DNA from: Nonomuraea cavernae
Lineage (GTDB): Bacteria > Actinomycetota > Actinomycetes > Streptosporangiales > Streptosporangiaceae
Assembly (NCBI RefSeq): GCF_014646355.1
Contig: NZ_BMNH01000010.1
Coordinates: 62,001 to 126,000, forward strand
Direction of reading: 5' to 3'
Length of the DNA: 64,000 nucleotides
Shown: one piece after another, positions 26,665 to 35,221 of the stretch
Numbering within the stretch: the stretch's first letter is position 1
Layout: each line of letters begins with the position of its first letter
Program-made: the position numbers and the translations under genes
Notes under the pieces: generated by a model
The model's database searches: none
What the model saw: the letters and a program-made list of their open reading frames with translations, nothing else
What the model was told of the DNA's origin: nothing

Positions 26665-27357
26665 TCAGGCGCGGGCCTCGCCGGACGGCTCACGTTCGAG
26701 CCGCGTCCGGGTGCGTGCGATGTGGCCGCGCAGCAGCGCCCCGGCCCGGTCGCCGTCGCCCTCCTTCAGTGCCATGTAGATGAGGTAGTGCTCGGCGCGC
26801 ATCACCTCGTGCTCGTCGTCGCCGGGTCGGACCGTGTCGGCGTACGCCCGGCGTACATGCTGTGTGGCGTTCCAGAAGTCGCTGACGATCCGCCGCAGCC
26901 GGGGCGGGGCCCCCTGGTAGCAGGCGAGGTGGAACTCGCGGTCGAGCTGGAGGACCGTCTCGGGGTTGTCCCAGCCGGCCTCGATGTCGGTGTGCAGGTC
27001 GCGGAGCCGCCGGAGCTGTGCCTCGTCGAGTCGGGGCGCGCTGAGCTCGATCGCGAGCGGTTCGAGCCGTTCGCGCATGAGGTAGATCTCGCTGACCTCG
27101 GTGATGTCGAGTTTCGCGACCCGGGCGAAGCTGTTGGGCGTCAGGTGCACCAGGCCCTCGCTCTCCAGCTGCCGGAGCGCCTCGCGTACGGGGATGCGGC
27201 TCACGTCGAGCACGCCGGCGATCTGCTCCTGCGGGATGCGCTCGCCGGGAGCGAGCAGTCCGCTGACGATCGCCTCCCGGATCGCCCGCGTGACGAAGTG
27301 GCTCAGCGACTCGCCCGCCTGACGCCGTGTCCGCCACTCCTGCGCGTCGGATGCCAT
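26665..27357 (-). CDS. GntR-family regulator, FCD (FadR-like) subfamily
   Basis: 230-residue repressor. Winged helix at residues ~20-85 (ESLSHFVTRAIREAIVSGLL, then IPQEQIAGVLDVSRIPVREA) and a C-terminal FCD ligand domain with metal-binding histidines (LDREFHLACYQGA and RAEHYLIYMAL). ATG at 27357 has the SD GGAG. The 431-bp divergent region upstream holds three similar sites (AT[T/A]GGATCC-like) that are plausible operators for itself and for the flavoprotein gene at 27789. The ligand is unknown; FCD members sense carboxylic acids. Confidence 0.92.
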   Translation of the reverse strand: MASDAQEWRTRRQAGESLSHFVTRAIREAIVSGLLAPGERIPQEQIAGVLDVSRIPVREALRQLESEGLVHLTPNSFARVAKLDITEVSEIYLMRERLEPLAIELSAPRLDEAQLRRLRDLHTDIEAGWDNPETVLQLDREFHLACYQGAPPRLRRIVSDFWNATQHVRRAYADTVRPGDDEHEVMRAEHYLIYMALKEGDGDRAGALLRGHIARTRTRLEREPSGEARA

Positions 27358-27788
27358 CGCGCTCCGTTCTCTCCGCAGCCCGGCCACCTTGGATAATTGG
27401 ATCCTACATTCGCTCACCAAGGGCTGGCTCGACCGCCGTCGGCGACCTCTCCCGTAACGAAGGGTGCCAGAAACCACGGCGGTGCGGCGATAGACGGACA
27501 GTCCCCTCCGCAGGGGGATAGCGGGAGTTGTATCCAATAACGTCAAAACGGCCGGTTGACGGGCCTCGTTGGGGATGAATAGGATCCCATTATACGATTA
27601 CCGAGGTCTATCAGGAATGGTCCGGCTCCGCCGCCACGGCGTGACCGGGACCTTCGGCCAGGACTCCCCGGAATGACCCACCCCTTGTCGCGCTGGTCAG
27701 CGACGTGGAGACGACCACGGCGGGTCGTTCGACGCCCCCGCCCTGGGCCGCATGCGTTTCCATCCTGCGTATACGGAGGTAAGGCGAG
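27358..27788. promoter_or_regulatory. 431-bp GntR/flavoprotein divergent control region
   Basis: No convincing gene. Three related sites: ATTGGATCCTAC at 27396-27407, TTGTATCCAATAA at 27528-27540 (reverse complement TTATTGGATACAA), and AATAGGATCCCATT at 27578-27591. A + strand promoter candidate is TTGACG (27556-27561), 18 bp, TAGGAT (27580-27585), with its -10 inside the third site. The last 190 bp before the flavoprotein ATG are GC-rich and would form a long 5' leader; a second -10-like TATACG lies close to the SD GGAGGTAAGG. Confidence 0.5.
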
Positions 27789-28982
27789 ATGTCAGATATT
27801 TTGATCATTGGTGGCGGATTCGCCGGGGTGTGGAGCGCTCTGGCCGCCGCCCGGTTACGCGATGAGCACGGTGCCGACCTGACGATCACCATGGTCACCC
27901 CGGGCGACGATCTCGTCATCCGCCCCCGCCTGTACGAAGCCGACCCGGCGGCGCTGCGGGTGCCGCTGGAACGGATCCTGCACCCTGTGGGGGTCAACCG
28001 GCTGCCCGGGATCGCCACGGCCATCGACGGCGAACACCGGTCGGTCGCCGTCACGCACGGCGACGGGCGCACGGAGCGGCTGGGCTACCGCCGCCTCATC
28101 CTGGCCAGCGGAAGCGCCCTGCGCCGGCCGGACCTGCCCGGCGGCGAGCATCTGTTCGACGTCGACACCCTTGCCCGCGCGGTCGCCCTCGACAGCCATC
28201 TGCGCGCGCTGCCGGCCCGGCCCGAGGGATCCGGCCGGTTCACCGCCGTGGTCGTCGGGGCCGGCTTCACCGGCCTGGAGGTGGCGACCGAGCTGGTGGG
28301 GCGGCTCCGCGCGCTCGCCGGACCGGCCGCCCACGAGGTCCGTGTCGTGCTGGTGGAGCGAGCGGCCATGCTCGGGCCGGAGCTCGGCCCGGGGCCGCGT
28401 CCCGTCATCAGCGCCGCGCTGGAGGAACTCGGCATCGAGGTCCGTCTCGACTCGAGCGTCGCGTCGCTCGACGCCACCCACGTCCACCTCACCGACGGGA
28501 CGGAGCTCTCCGCGCACACCGCCGTGTGGACGGCCGGCATGGCGGCGAGCGCTCTCACCCGGCACATCCCGGGCAGCCATGACGGCCTGGGCAGGTTGCG
28601 CGTCGATCGGCACCTGCGGGTGCCGGAGTCACCGGAGGTTTTCGCCGCCGGAGACACCGCGGCCGCGATGGCGGACTCCGACCATCCGACCCTGCAGAGC
28701 TGCCAGTACGCGATTCCGCTCGGCAGGTACGCCGGCCACAACGCCGCGGCCGACCTGCTCGGGCGTCCCTCCCTGGCGTTCGCGCCCCAGCCCTACGTGA
28801 CCTGTCTCGACCTGGGGGCGGCCGGCGCCATCCTCACCACCGGATGGGAACGCTCGGTCAAGCTCACCGGCGACCGCGCCAAGGACCTCAAACGCACCAT
28901 CGTGGAAGAACGCATCTACCCGCCGCTGGACGACGTCACCGAGCTCCTGAACGCCGGTGACCCGAAGCGCCTCTGGACGTGA
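27789..28982 (+). CDS. FAD/NAD(P)-dependent oxidoreductase (NDH-2-like)
   Basis: 397-residue pyridine nucleotide-disulfide oxidoreductase family flavoprotein. FAD-binding DILIIGGGFAGVWSALAAAR at the N-terminus, NAD(P)-binding FTAVVVGAGFTGLEVATELV near residue 160, and the second FAD motif PEVFAAGDTAAAM near residue 285. The overall pattern resembles type II NADH dehydrogenases/carotenoid-type NDH-2 relatives, but the C-terminal amphipathic membrane helix is not obvious. SD GGAGGTAAGG is strong. Divergent from the GntR gene, which probably controls it. Confidence 0.88.
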   Translation: MSDILIIGGGFAGVWSALAAARLRDEHGADLTITMVTPGDDLVIRPRLYEADPAALRVPLERILHPVGVNRLPGIATAIDGEHRSVAVTHGDGRTERLGYRRLILASGSALRRPDLPGGEHLFDVDTLARAVALDSHLRALPARPEGSGRFTAVVVGAGFTGLEVATELVGRLRALAGPAAHEVRVVLVERAAMLGPELGPGPRPVISAALEELGIEVRLDSSVASLDATHVHLTDGTELSAHTAVWTAGMAASALTRHIPGSHDGLGRLRVDRHLRVPESPEVFAAGDTAAAMADSDHPTLQSCQYAIPLGRYAGHNAAADLLGRPSLAFAPQPYVTCLDLGAAGAILTTGWERSVKLTGDRAKDLKRTIVEERIYPPLDDVTELLNAGDPKRLWT

Positions 28983-29022
28983 CCTGCGCGGCCCCACTCG
29001 CCTGAGGCGCCCGCGGTGTGGA

Positions 29023-29430
29023 TCAGGGGTCGCGGCGCAGGCGCTTCAGGTCGGCGCGGTGCTTCTTGGCGACGATGCGGCGCTCGACGGCGCCCCGGCT
29101 CGGCTTGGTGGGGCGCCGGCGCTTCGGGGGCGGGGCGATCGCCTCGCGCAGACGCTGGGCCAGCCGCTGCTCGGCGGCCTCCCGGTTGCGCAGCTGGGAG
29201 CGGTGCTCCGAGGCGGCGATCGTGATGACCGGCGCGCCCAGGCGCTCGATCGCGCGGGCCTTCAGGGCCGGCGACAGGGCGGTGCTGGCCGCCACGTCGA
29301 AGGTGAGCTCCACCCGGCTGTCGGTGGTGTTGACGCCCTGCCCGCCCGGACCGGACGAGCGCGAGAAACGCCAGACGAGCTCGGCGTCGGGAACGACGAC
29401 CGAGTCGTTGACGATCAGCGGCCCGGGCAT
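29023..29430 (-). CDS. arfB: Peptidyl-tRNA hydrolase ArfB (alternative ribosome rescue)
   Basis: 135-residue release-factor-like protein that frees peptides from stalled ribosomes lacking a stop codon. The catalytic GGQ is in SRSSGPGGQGVNTTDSRVEL near residues 25-42, and the basic C-terminal tail needed to enter the empty mRNA channel is PPKRRRPTKPSRGAVERRIV followed by AKKHRADLKRLRRD. ATG at 29430 has SD AGGAG; the longer frame to 29556 lacks similarity. Divergent from a membrane protein gene. Confidence 0.93.
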   Translation of the reverse strand: MPGPLIVNDSVVVPDAELVWRFSRSSGPGGQGVNTTDSRVELTFDVAASTALSPALKARAIERLGAPVITIAASEHRSQLRNREAAEQRLAQRLREAIAPPPKRRRPTKPSRGAVERRIVAKKHRADLKRLRRDP

Positions 29431-29537
29431 GGTGGCGTGCTCCTGTCGTGGAAGGCGCGTGATGTGAGTTTCACCGTATCTGGCGGACATATGTGACAGG
29501 CAACAGCATTTCCATTGCCCATCATCGCTGCGACTAT

Positions 29538-29570
29538 GGAATCCAACATCCCGCACGGAGGGCGGATTCC
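29538..29570 (+). repeat. Inverted repeat enclosing the SD of the next gene
   Basis: GGAATCC (29538-29544) and GGATTCC (29564-29570) are perfect inverted arms separated by 19 nt; the SD GGAGGG (29557-29562) lies in the loop and the ATG follows the 3' arm directly. Such a stem could modulate initiation. Confidence 0.45.
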
Positions 29571-30353
29571 ATGCAGGAGGTCACCCCCGGGCAGGTGGGG
29601 CTCACGGTCGGGCTGGCCATGGTCTCCGCCATCGGATTCCTGCTGCTGCGCTGCCAGGGCAAGGGGCGGCCGTTCGGGCCCGCCGGCCGGCGGCTGGCGG
29701 TGGCGATCGTCATGCTGACAGGGCTGGTGTCCGCTTCGGTCGCGCTGGTGGGCGGCATCGTGCTCGACCAGTATCTGTCCACCCTGCTGGGCGCGGTGGC
29801 GCCGAGCGGCCTGTGGTTCAGCCAGGTCCGGGCCGGCGAGCCCGAGCGCCGTACGGTGGGCAAGGAGATGGCGACGTTCTGGCTGGTGTCGCTGCTCGCC
29901 CGGCTGGACCAGGCGATGGCCGAGGACCAGCGGGTCTGGTGCGAGAGACGGGTGGACGACTCGTGGAGCGTCTACGAGCTGAGCCTGGCCGCCATCCGCT
30001 ACCACGAGCGCATCTGCGACCGGCTCGCGCCTGAGCAGCGTCGCAGGGAACGGGTGCACGCCCGGCTGGAGGCGATCGAGCGCAGGCTGGACGTGGCGGC
30101 GCTGATCGAGGACGGCGCCTCGCGCTCCAAGGTGGTCACCGCCCTCGGCGGGTCGCGGCACACGAAGCTGGCCAGGTACGAGCGCTATCTCCACGATCTG
30201 ACCCGGTTGCACGGGATCCTGCGGCACGACGCCGAGAACGATCTGCTGCGGTTGCTCGCCTCGGCCTACCGGGCCGGCCATCGGTCGCTGCCCAGGTACG
30301 TGCCGCCGTCACGGTCGCGTACGGTCATCGAGCCGGTCAGTCCGCACCCGTGA
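29571..30353 (+). CDS. Predicted membrane protein, function unknown
   Basis: 260 residues. Two N-terminal membrane segments (VGLTVGLAMVSAIGFLLLRC near residue 10-30 and LAVAIVMLTGLVSASVALVG near 42-65) followed by a charged, Arg/Glu-rich, mostly helical cytoplasmic domain of about 190 residues (HERICDRLAPEQRRRERVHA). ATG at 29571 has the strong SD GGAGGG; an in-frame GTG at 29493 lacks one. Overlaps the convergent XRE gene by 17 bp. I recognise no family. Confidence 0.7.
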   Translation: MQEVTPGQVGLTVGLAMVSAIGFLLLRCQGKGRPFGPAGRRLAVAIVMLTGLVSASVALVGGIVLDQYLSTLLGAVAPSGLWFSQVRAGEPERRTVGKEMATFWLVSLLARLDQAMAEDQRVWCERRVDDSWSVYELSLAAIRYHERICDRLAPEQRRRERVHARLEAIERRLDVAALIEDGASRSKVVTALGGSRHTKLARYERYLHDLTRLHGILRHDAENDLLRLLASAYRAGHRSLPRYVPPSRSRTVIEPVSPHP

Positions 30354-30636
30354 GCCGCGCACCGGAGCCGAGGTCGGCGGAGTCCTCGGCGTCGCTCAGG
30401 GTGAGGTCGAGCCGCGCGCCGAGCGCGGCGACCACGGCGCCGAGCGTGCGGAGCGTGAGGTTCTCGTCGCCGGACAGGATCTGGCTCACGCGGCCGGGCG
30501 AGACGCCCATCGACATGGCCAGGTCGGCGCGGGTTATCTTGTGCTCGCGCATATACCAGGTGATCTCGTCGACGACGTCCTGGGCGAGGCCGCCCGGACC
30601 CGCCCCCTCGTCCCGCGTGCTCCGGCGGAAGGCCAT
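30337..30636 (-). CDS. Small XRE-family helix-turn-helix regulator
   Basis: 99-residue protein with a central HTH_3-type domain (EHKITRADLAMSMGVSPGRV then SQILSGDENLTLRTLGAVVA) at residues ~32-75 and a short acidic tail. It resembles antitoxin-like or phage-type repressors. ATG at 30636. Divergent from an alpha/beta hydrolase gene across an AT-rich promoter with three spaced GCCTAAA half-sites, the probable operator. No ribosome-binding site is clear. Confidence 0.85.
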   Translation of the reverse strand: MAFRRSTRDEGAGPGGLAQDVVDEITWYMREHKITRADLAMSMGVSPGRVSQILSGDENLTLRTLGAVVAALGARLDLTLSDAEDSADLGSGARLTGAD

Positions 30637-30685
30637 CTCGGCTCGCTCTCAGCCTCGGTTGCTCAGATGCCTTTACTTTAGCTCT

Positions 30686-30712
30686 GCCTAAACCTTTAGG
30701 CAAGCCTAAAGG
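30686..30712. promoter_or_regulatory. Three alternating GCCTAAA half-sites (probable XRE operator)
   Basis: GCCTAAA (30686-30692), its reverse complement TTTAGGC (30695-30701) and GCCTAAA again (30704-30710), each separated by 2 nt, giving two overlapping perfect palindromes with a 9-bp period. The second palindrome extends to CCTTTAGGC-AA-GCCTAAAGG (30693-30712). It lies 50 bp upstream of the XRE start and 80 bp upstream of the hydrolase start. Confidence 0.65.
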
Positions 30713-30792
30713 TGGCTCGAATGGTTGACGGCCGAACGCGGGCGGCGTATGCCAATATCGCCTGGACAATCCGGGGTGAGTGGGGAGGCGCT

Positions 30793-31611
30793 GTGGCGGG
30801 CATCGTCGGCGTGCACGGGATCGGCAAGTACAAGTACTACCTCGACGCCGGCGGTTCGGTGACCGGGGCGGCGGAGGCCATGCGCCTGAAGTGGGACCGC
30901 TACCTGGGGGTGGCGCTCGGCGGAGAGCCCCGCCCCCGCTTCAGCGAGGTCGCCTACTTCGCCCATCACCTGCACGACCGCAAGCCGGACGAGGGGCCGC
31001 GGGCGCTCGCCGCCATGGACGCCCCCGCCCACAAGGTCCTCGTCGAGTGGGCCGGGCAGCTCGGGGTGGGCGAGCACGTCACCGGGGCGCTCAAGACGTT
31101 CGCGGGATGGCTGCTGACCAGGCTCGACAGCCGGTCGGCGGCGTTCGCCACGCTGTTCGCGCCGGAGGTGGCGGCCTACCTCACCGACCCGGTGAAGCGC
31201 GAGAGATCGCGCCAGACCGTCGCGGCGGTCATCCGGAAAAATCAGCCTAAGGTGGTGGTCGCCCATTCCCTGGGCAGTGTCGTGACCTACGAGGCGCTCT
31301 GGGCCAACCCCGACCTGCGGATCGACCTGCTGCTCACCCTCGGCAGCCCGCTGGGCATGCGCAACGTCGTCTTCGAGCGGCTGCTGCCCGCCCCGATCAA
31401 CGGCCGCGGCGGACGCCCCGCCGGGGTCAGGCGCTGGGTGAACATCGCCGACAAGGACGACATCGCGGCCATCCCGCCCGATCTGTGCGACAGCTTCACC
31501 GGCGTCGACCTCACCGAGCTGGTCAACCTGGACTGGATCGACTTCCACACCGTGGAGAAGTATCTGGCCTGCCCCGCGATCCCGCCGCATCTGCGACCCT
31601 ACCTGGCATGA
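30793..31611 (+). CDS. Alpha/beta-hydrolase-like protein
   Basis: 272 residues. Begins MAGIVGVHGIGKYKYYLDAG (an HG oxyanion motif near the N-terminus, common in lipases) and carries the nucleophile elbow VVVAHSLGSVVTYEAL (G/A-H-S-x-G) near residues 155-170, followed by LLLTLGSPLGMRN. No signal peptide, so it is probably intracellular. GTG at 30793 is chosen for its SD GGGGAGG; the frame extends to 30712, inside the operator. It overlaps the following HAD gene by 4 bp. The substrate is unknown; a lipase/esterase or effector role under XRE control is inference. Confidence 0.78.
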   Translation: MAGIVGVHGIGKYKYYLDAGGSVTGAAEAMRLKWDRYLGVALGGEPRPRFSEVAYFAHHLHDRKPDEGPRALAAMDAPAHKVLVEWAGQLGVGEHVTGALKTFAGWLLTRLDSRSAAFATLFAPEVAAYLTDPVKRERSRQTVAAVIRKNQPKVVVAHSLGSVVTYEALWANPDLRIDLLLTLGSPLGMRNVVFERLLPAPINGRGGRPAGVRRWVNIADKDDIAAIPPDLCDSFTGVDLTELVNLDWIDFHTVEKYLACPAIPPHLRPYLA

Positions 31612-32189
31612 CATGGTTCATTTTCGACTACGGCAGCGTCCTTTCCCTGCCCCAGTCCGACCGTGACGCCGAGGCGATGGCCAGGGCCGTCGACGTCGAC
31701 CCCGCGGCGTTCAGCCGCGGCTACTGGGAGCACCGGCTGGAGTTCGACCGCGGCTCGCTGACACCCGCCGGCTACTGGTCGGCGGTGCTCGGCAGGCCCG
31801 TCTCCCACGGCGAGCTGGCCCGCCTGGTCGCGATGGACGTGGCCAGCTGGGCCTACCCCGACGAGGGCAGCGTCGCCCTGCTCGGCGAGCTGCTGGCCGG
31901 AGGAGGCGACGTGGCGCTGCTGTCCAACGCGCCCGTCTGCCTCGCCGACGGCCTGGACGAGCTGCCGTGGATCGCCGCCATCGAGCGGCGCTTCTACAGC
32001 GGCCGGATGGGCCTGGTGAAACCGGACCGGGAGATCTTCGACGAGGTGGCCCGCGAGCTCGACACCGATCCCGCCGACGTCGTGTTCATCGACGACCGCC
32101 CCGAGAACATCGAGGGCGCCCGGCTGGCGGGCATGACCGGCGTCCACTACACCTCGGCGGCGGCCCTGCGCGAGGCACTGGCCGTCTGA
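31608..32189 (+). CDS. HAD-IA family hydrolase
   Basis: 193-residue phosphatase-like HAD protein. Motif I FIFDYGSVLS has Tyr in place of the usual second catalytic Asp's neighbour (DYGSV instead of DxDGV), motif II LLSNAP, motif III lysine in GLVKPDREIF, motif IV FIDDRPENIEGAR. The D-x-G variant of motif I, seen in several HAD-IA epoxide hydrolase-like N-domains, may mean weak or altered phosphatase activity. Start ATG overlaps the upstream stop (ATGA), so the pair is co-translated. Confidence 0.85.
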   Translation: MTWFIFDYGSVLSLPQSDRDAEAMARAVDVDPAAFSRGYWEHRLEFDRGSLTPAGYWSAVLGRPVSHGELARLVAMDVASWAYPDEGSVALLGELLAGGGDVALLSNAPVCLADGLDELPWIAAIERRFYSGRMGLVKPDREIFDEVARELDTDPADVVFIDDRPENIEGARLAGMTGVHYTSAAALREALAV

Positions 32190-32261
32190 GCAACCAGGCG
32201 CGGCGGCCCGCCGTCCCGTGACGTGGCCCGCCGGGCCTGCGGCTACCTCGTCGAACGGGTG

Positions 32262-32401
32262 GGCGTCGGCTCGGGCAGGTGCTGGGCGACCTGGTGACCA
32301 ACGCCCTCACCCACACGCCGCCGCCCCGGACACTCCCGATCCGGACGGCGCGCCCGTCCGGCCCGGAGTGCACCTCGACCGCCTACTCGAACCTGGGCTG
32401 A
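32262..32401 (+). pseudogene. Possible relic of a histidine-kinase ATPase domain
   Basis: In one + frame the sequence reads RLGQVLGDLVTNALTHTPP, which closely resembles the N-box (D/RLxQVLxNLxxNAxxHT) of sensor kinases, then degenerates to a stop at 32399-32401. No kinase start, H-box or G-box is present around it. It fills most of the gap between the HAD and P450 genes. Confidence 0.4.
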
Positions 32402-32430
32402 ACTCCATGGGAACGTGCCAGGATAGGCGG

Positions 32431-33660
32431 GTGGACATCGACCTCGCTGATCTAGATTTCTGGCGCAAACCACTTAAAGAGCGACACGAGGCGTTCGCCC
32501 GGCTCAGACAGCTGGAACATCCGGTGTTCTTCCCGGAGAAGAAGGTGCCGCTCCTGCGCTCGGGCAAGGGCTTCTACGCCCTGGTACGCCATGCCGACGT
32601 GGTCGAGGCCAGCCGCAACGCCAAGGTGTTCTCCAGCGAGCCGGCCGTCACCAACCCCGAACCTCCGGGCTGGATCAAGCAGGTGTTCGGCGAGTCGATG
32701 GTCAACATGGACGACCCGCGCCACGCCAGGCTGCGCCGCATCGTCACCCGCTCGTTCAGCCCCCGCATGCTGGCCGGTCTGCAGAGCGACATCGAGACCG
32801 CGTGCGCCCAGATCGTCGACGACGTCGTGAACGACGGGCCGCGCGACTTCGTGGACCAGGTCGCGGCCCGGCTCCCGATCCACGTCATCTGCGACATGCT
32901 GGCCATCCCCGACGAGCTGCGCGCCAAGGTCCACCAGCACGTCGACATCTCCACCGCCTACACCGGCGTGCGGCCGAGCCTCGCCCGCAGCGTCCAGATG
33001 GCCGGCCAGAACATGCTGGCCCTGCTCGCCCTCCAGCGCATGGTCATCAAGCTCGGCCACGAACGCGTCACCGACCCCCAGGGCGACCTGATCTCGCTCC
33101 TGGTCACCGCCAACCCCGACGGCGAGAAGCTCACCGACAAGGAGCTCGGCTCGTTCTTCGCGCTGCTGCTGGTGGCGGGCAACGAGACCGCGCGCAACAC
33201 GATGGCCCACGGCATCAAGCTGCTCACCGACAACCCCGCGCAGCGCGAGCTGCTGACGAGCGACTTCGACGCGCACATCAACAACACCATCGAGGAGATG
33301 GTCCGCTACGTCTCGCCCATCATGCAGTTTCGCCGTACGGTGACGCAGGACCACTCCCTGCGCGGCCTGGAGCTGAAGAAGGGCGACAAGGTGGTGCTCT
33401 TCTACGGCTCGGCCAACCGCGACGAGAGCGTCTTCCCCGACGCCGACAGCTTCGACATCACCCGCGACACCAAGCCCCACGTCGGCTTCGGCGGCCCGGG
33501 CCCCCACTTCTGCCTGGGCGCAAACCTGGCCAGGCAGGAGATGCGCACGATGTTCCGTGAGCTGCTCACCCGGCTGCCCGGCATCCGCTCGGTCGGTGAG
33601 CCCGAGCTGCTGCTGTCCAACTTCGACAACAGCGTCCGCAGCCAGGCGTTCACCTTCTGA
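32431..33660 (+). CDS. Cytochrome P450 (CYP124/125/142-like)
   Basis: 409-residue soluble P450. The haem-binding loop is [19 protein letters not shown] near residues 350-368 (Cys ligand), the I-helix oxygen-binding motif [13 protein letters not shown] carries AGNET rather than AGxDT, and the ExxR is in EEMVRYVSP. The N-terminus ([20 protein letters not shown]) resembles the actinobacterial sterol/methyl-branched lipid omega-hydroxylases. GTG at 32431 is preferred (SD AGGATAGG); an ATG at 32407 is possible. No ferredoxin gene is adjacent. The substrate is not deducible. Confidence 0.93.
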   Translation: MDIDLADLDFWRKPLKERHEAFARLRQLEHPVFFPEKKVPLLRSGKGFYALVRHADVVEASRNAKVFSSEPAVTNPEPPGWIKQVFGESMVNMDDPRHARLRRIVTRSFSPRMLAGLQSDIETACAQIVDDVVNDGPRDFVDQVAARLPIHVICDMLAIPDELRAKVHQHVDISTAYTGVRPSLARSVQMAGQNMLALLALQRMVIKLGHERVTDPQGDLISLLVTANPDGEKLTDKELGSFFALLLVAGNETARNTMAHGIKLLTDNPAQRELLTSDFDAHINNTIEEMVRYVSPIMQFRRTVTQDHSLRGLELKKGDKVVLFYGSANRDESVFPDADSFDITRDTKPHVGFGGPGPHFCLGANLARQEMRTMFRELLTRLPGIRSVGEPELLLSNFDNSVRSQAFTF

Positions 33661-33690
33661 CCACGACCTGACCACGACCTGACCACGACG
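33658..33690 (+). repeat. Three 11-bp repeats each bearing a stop codon
   Basis: TGACCACGACC at 33658, 33669 and 33680 (the last with one change). Because 11 is not a multiple of three, the three TGA triplets fall in the three different reading frames, giving stops in all frames directly after the P450 gene. Confidence 0.75.
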
Positions 33691-33741
33691 CGTCCGCGAC
33701 CTGAAGGCCACGCGTGACCTGTTCGCCACGCGACCTGACTC

Positions 33742-35169
33742 CTACGTGTCGGCGACGCGCGGCCGGTCAGGCAGGTCCTGCGGGGCGAGGACGTTGGCCC
33801 GGATCGTGAAGAACGTGATCGCCGCGGAGACGAGCATCATGGCCGCGCTGATCAGCATCGCGGCCTTGAACCCCGCGTCGAACACCTGCGGCTGCCTGAA
33901 CGCGTCACCCACCAGGCCGACCAGTGGCGGCACGGCGGCCACCGCGAGCAGGCTGCCGGTGCGCGCCACCGCGTTGTTGACGCCGCTCGCCGTGCCCGCG
34001 TAGCGCTCGTCGGCGCTGGCCAGGACGGTGGCGGTCAGCGGCGCCACCGCCGCCGCCAGGCCCAGGCCGAACACGGTCACCGCGGGCATGACCAGAAGCA
34101 GGTAGGACGCGCCGGGGCCGATCGTGCTCATCCACAGGAAGCCGACCCCCGCCGTCAGGATGCCGGCCGTCATCGGCCAGCGCGGCCCGTGCCGCTTGGC
34201 CACCTCGCCGGCCCGAGGTGACAGCAGCAGCATCAGCACGGTCGCCGGCAGCAGCGCCGCCCCGGCCGCGACCGGCGAGAACCCCGACACCACCTGCAGC
34301 TGCACGACCAGCAGGAAGAACACCACGCCCATCGCGGCGTACATGATCAGCGTGACGATGTTCACGGCCGTGAAGACCCGGTCGCGGAAGATCCCGACGG
34401 GCACCAGCGCGTCGGGCGACCGCCGTCTCTCGACCGCCACGAACGCCGCCCCCAGGAGCACGCCGGCGACCAGGGGCACCGGCGCGCCCCCCTCGATCAG
34501 CCCGTAGGTGATCCCCGCCAGCGCCAGCGCGGCCAGCACCGACCCGAGCACGTCGAAACGGCCGACGGCCTGCTCGTCGCGGCTCTCCGGCACGTGCCGC
34601 ACCGTGACCAGCACCACGAGCAGCGCGAACGGCAGGTTGATCAGGAACGCCCAGCGCCAGCCCGCCGTCTGCACCAGCCAGCCGCCGAGCAGCGGGCCCA
34701 CGGCGCTGGCCACCCCGCCCAGCCCGGACCAGACGCCGACCGCCCGCGGCCGGTCACCCCGGACGAACGACGCCTGGATGATCGCCAGCGAGCCCGGCGT
34801 CAGCAGCGCGCCGCCGATCCCCTGCAACGCGCGGGCGGCGATGAGGAACTCGATGTTCGGCGACAGCGCGCACAGCGCGGAGGCCAGAGCGAACCAGACC
34901 GTGCCGATGACGAACACCCTGCGCCTGCCGTAGCGGTCGCCGAGCGAGCCGCCCAGCAGGATCAGCCCGGCGAGCGTGAGCGTGTAGGAGTTGATCGTCC
35001 ACTGCAGCCCGGCCATGCCGCCGCCGAGCTCCTCGCCCAGGAACGGCAGGGCGACGTTGACCACCGTGCCGTCGAGCATGGCCATGCCGGAACCGAGCAC
35101 CGTGGCGGCCAGGATCCACCGCCCCCGCGCCGACCTGAGCTCGACCTGCCCGTTGCGCATGGGCCCCAT
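33742..35169 (-). CDS. MFS drug-efflux transporter, DHA2 (14-TM) family
   Basis: 475-residue proton-coupled exporter with 14 predicted membrane helices. DHA2 motif A is GGSLGDRYGRRRVFVIGTVW, motif C SGLGGVASAVGPLLGGWLV, with LDGTVVNVALPFLGEELGG in TM1. The substrate is unknown but probably a drug or metabolite. ATG at 35169; a second ATG at 35160 is in frame. It is 52 bp downstream of a TetR gene on the same strand, so probably part of the same transcript and repressed by that regulator. Confidence 0.93.
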   Translation of the reverse strand: MGPMRNGQVELRSARGRWILAATVLGSGMAMLDGTVVNVALPFLGEELGGGMAGLQWTINSYTLTLAGLILLGGSLGDRYGRRRVFVIGTVWFALASALCALSPNIEFLIAARALQGIGGALLTPGSLAIIQASFVRGDRPRAVGVWSGLGGVASAVGPLLGGWLVQTAGWRWAFLINLPFALLVVLVTVRHVPESRDEQAVGRFDVLGSVLAALALAGITYGLIEGGAPVPLVAGVLLGAAFVAVERRRSPDALVPVGIFRDRVFTAVNIVTLIMYAAMGVVFFLLVVQLQVVSGFSPVAAGAALLPATVLMLLLSPRAGEVAKRHGPRWPMTAGILTAGVGFLWMSTIGPGASYLLLVMPAVTVFGLGLAAAVAPLTATVLASADERYAGTASGVNNAVARTGSLLAVAAVPPLVGLVGDAFRQPQVFDAGFKAAMLISAAMMLVSAAITFFTIRANVLAPQDLPDRPRVADT

Positions 35170-35221
35170 CCTGTCACCGTCCTACGACAGGAACGGGCCC
35201 GCCTTCGCCCGGCCGCCGCGC

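Noticed and set aside
26665-27357. Longer GntR start at 27546
   Set aside because: The extra 63 residues have no similarity and would span two of the putative operator sites; ATG 27357 has a good SD.
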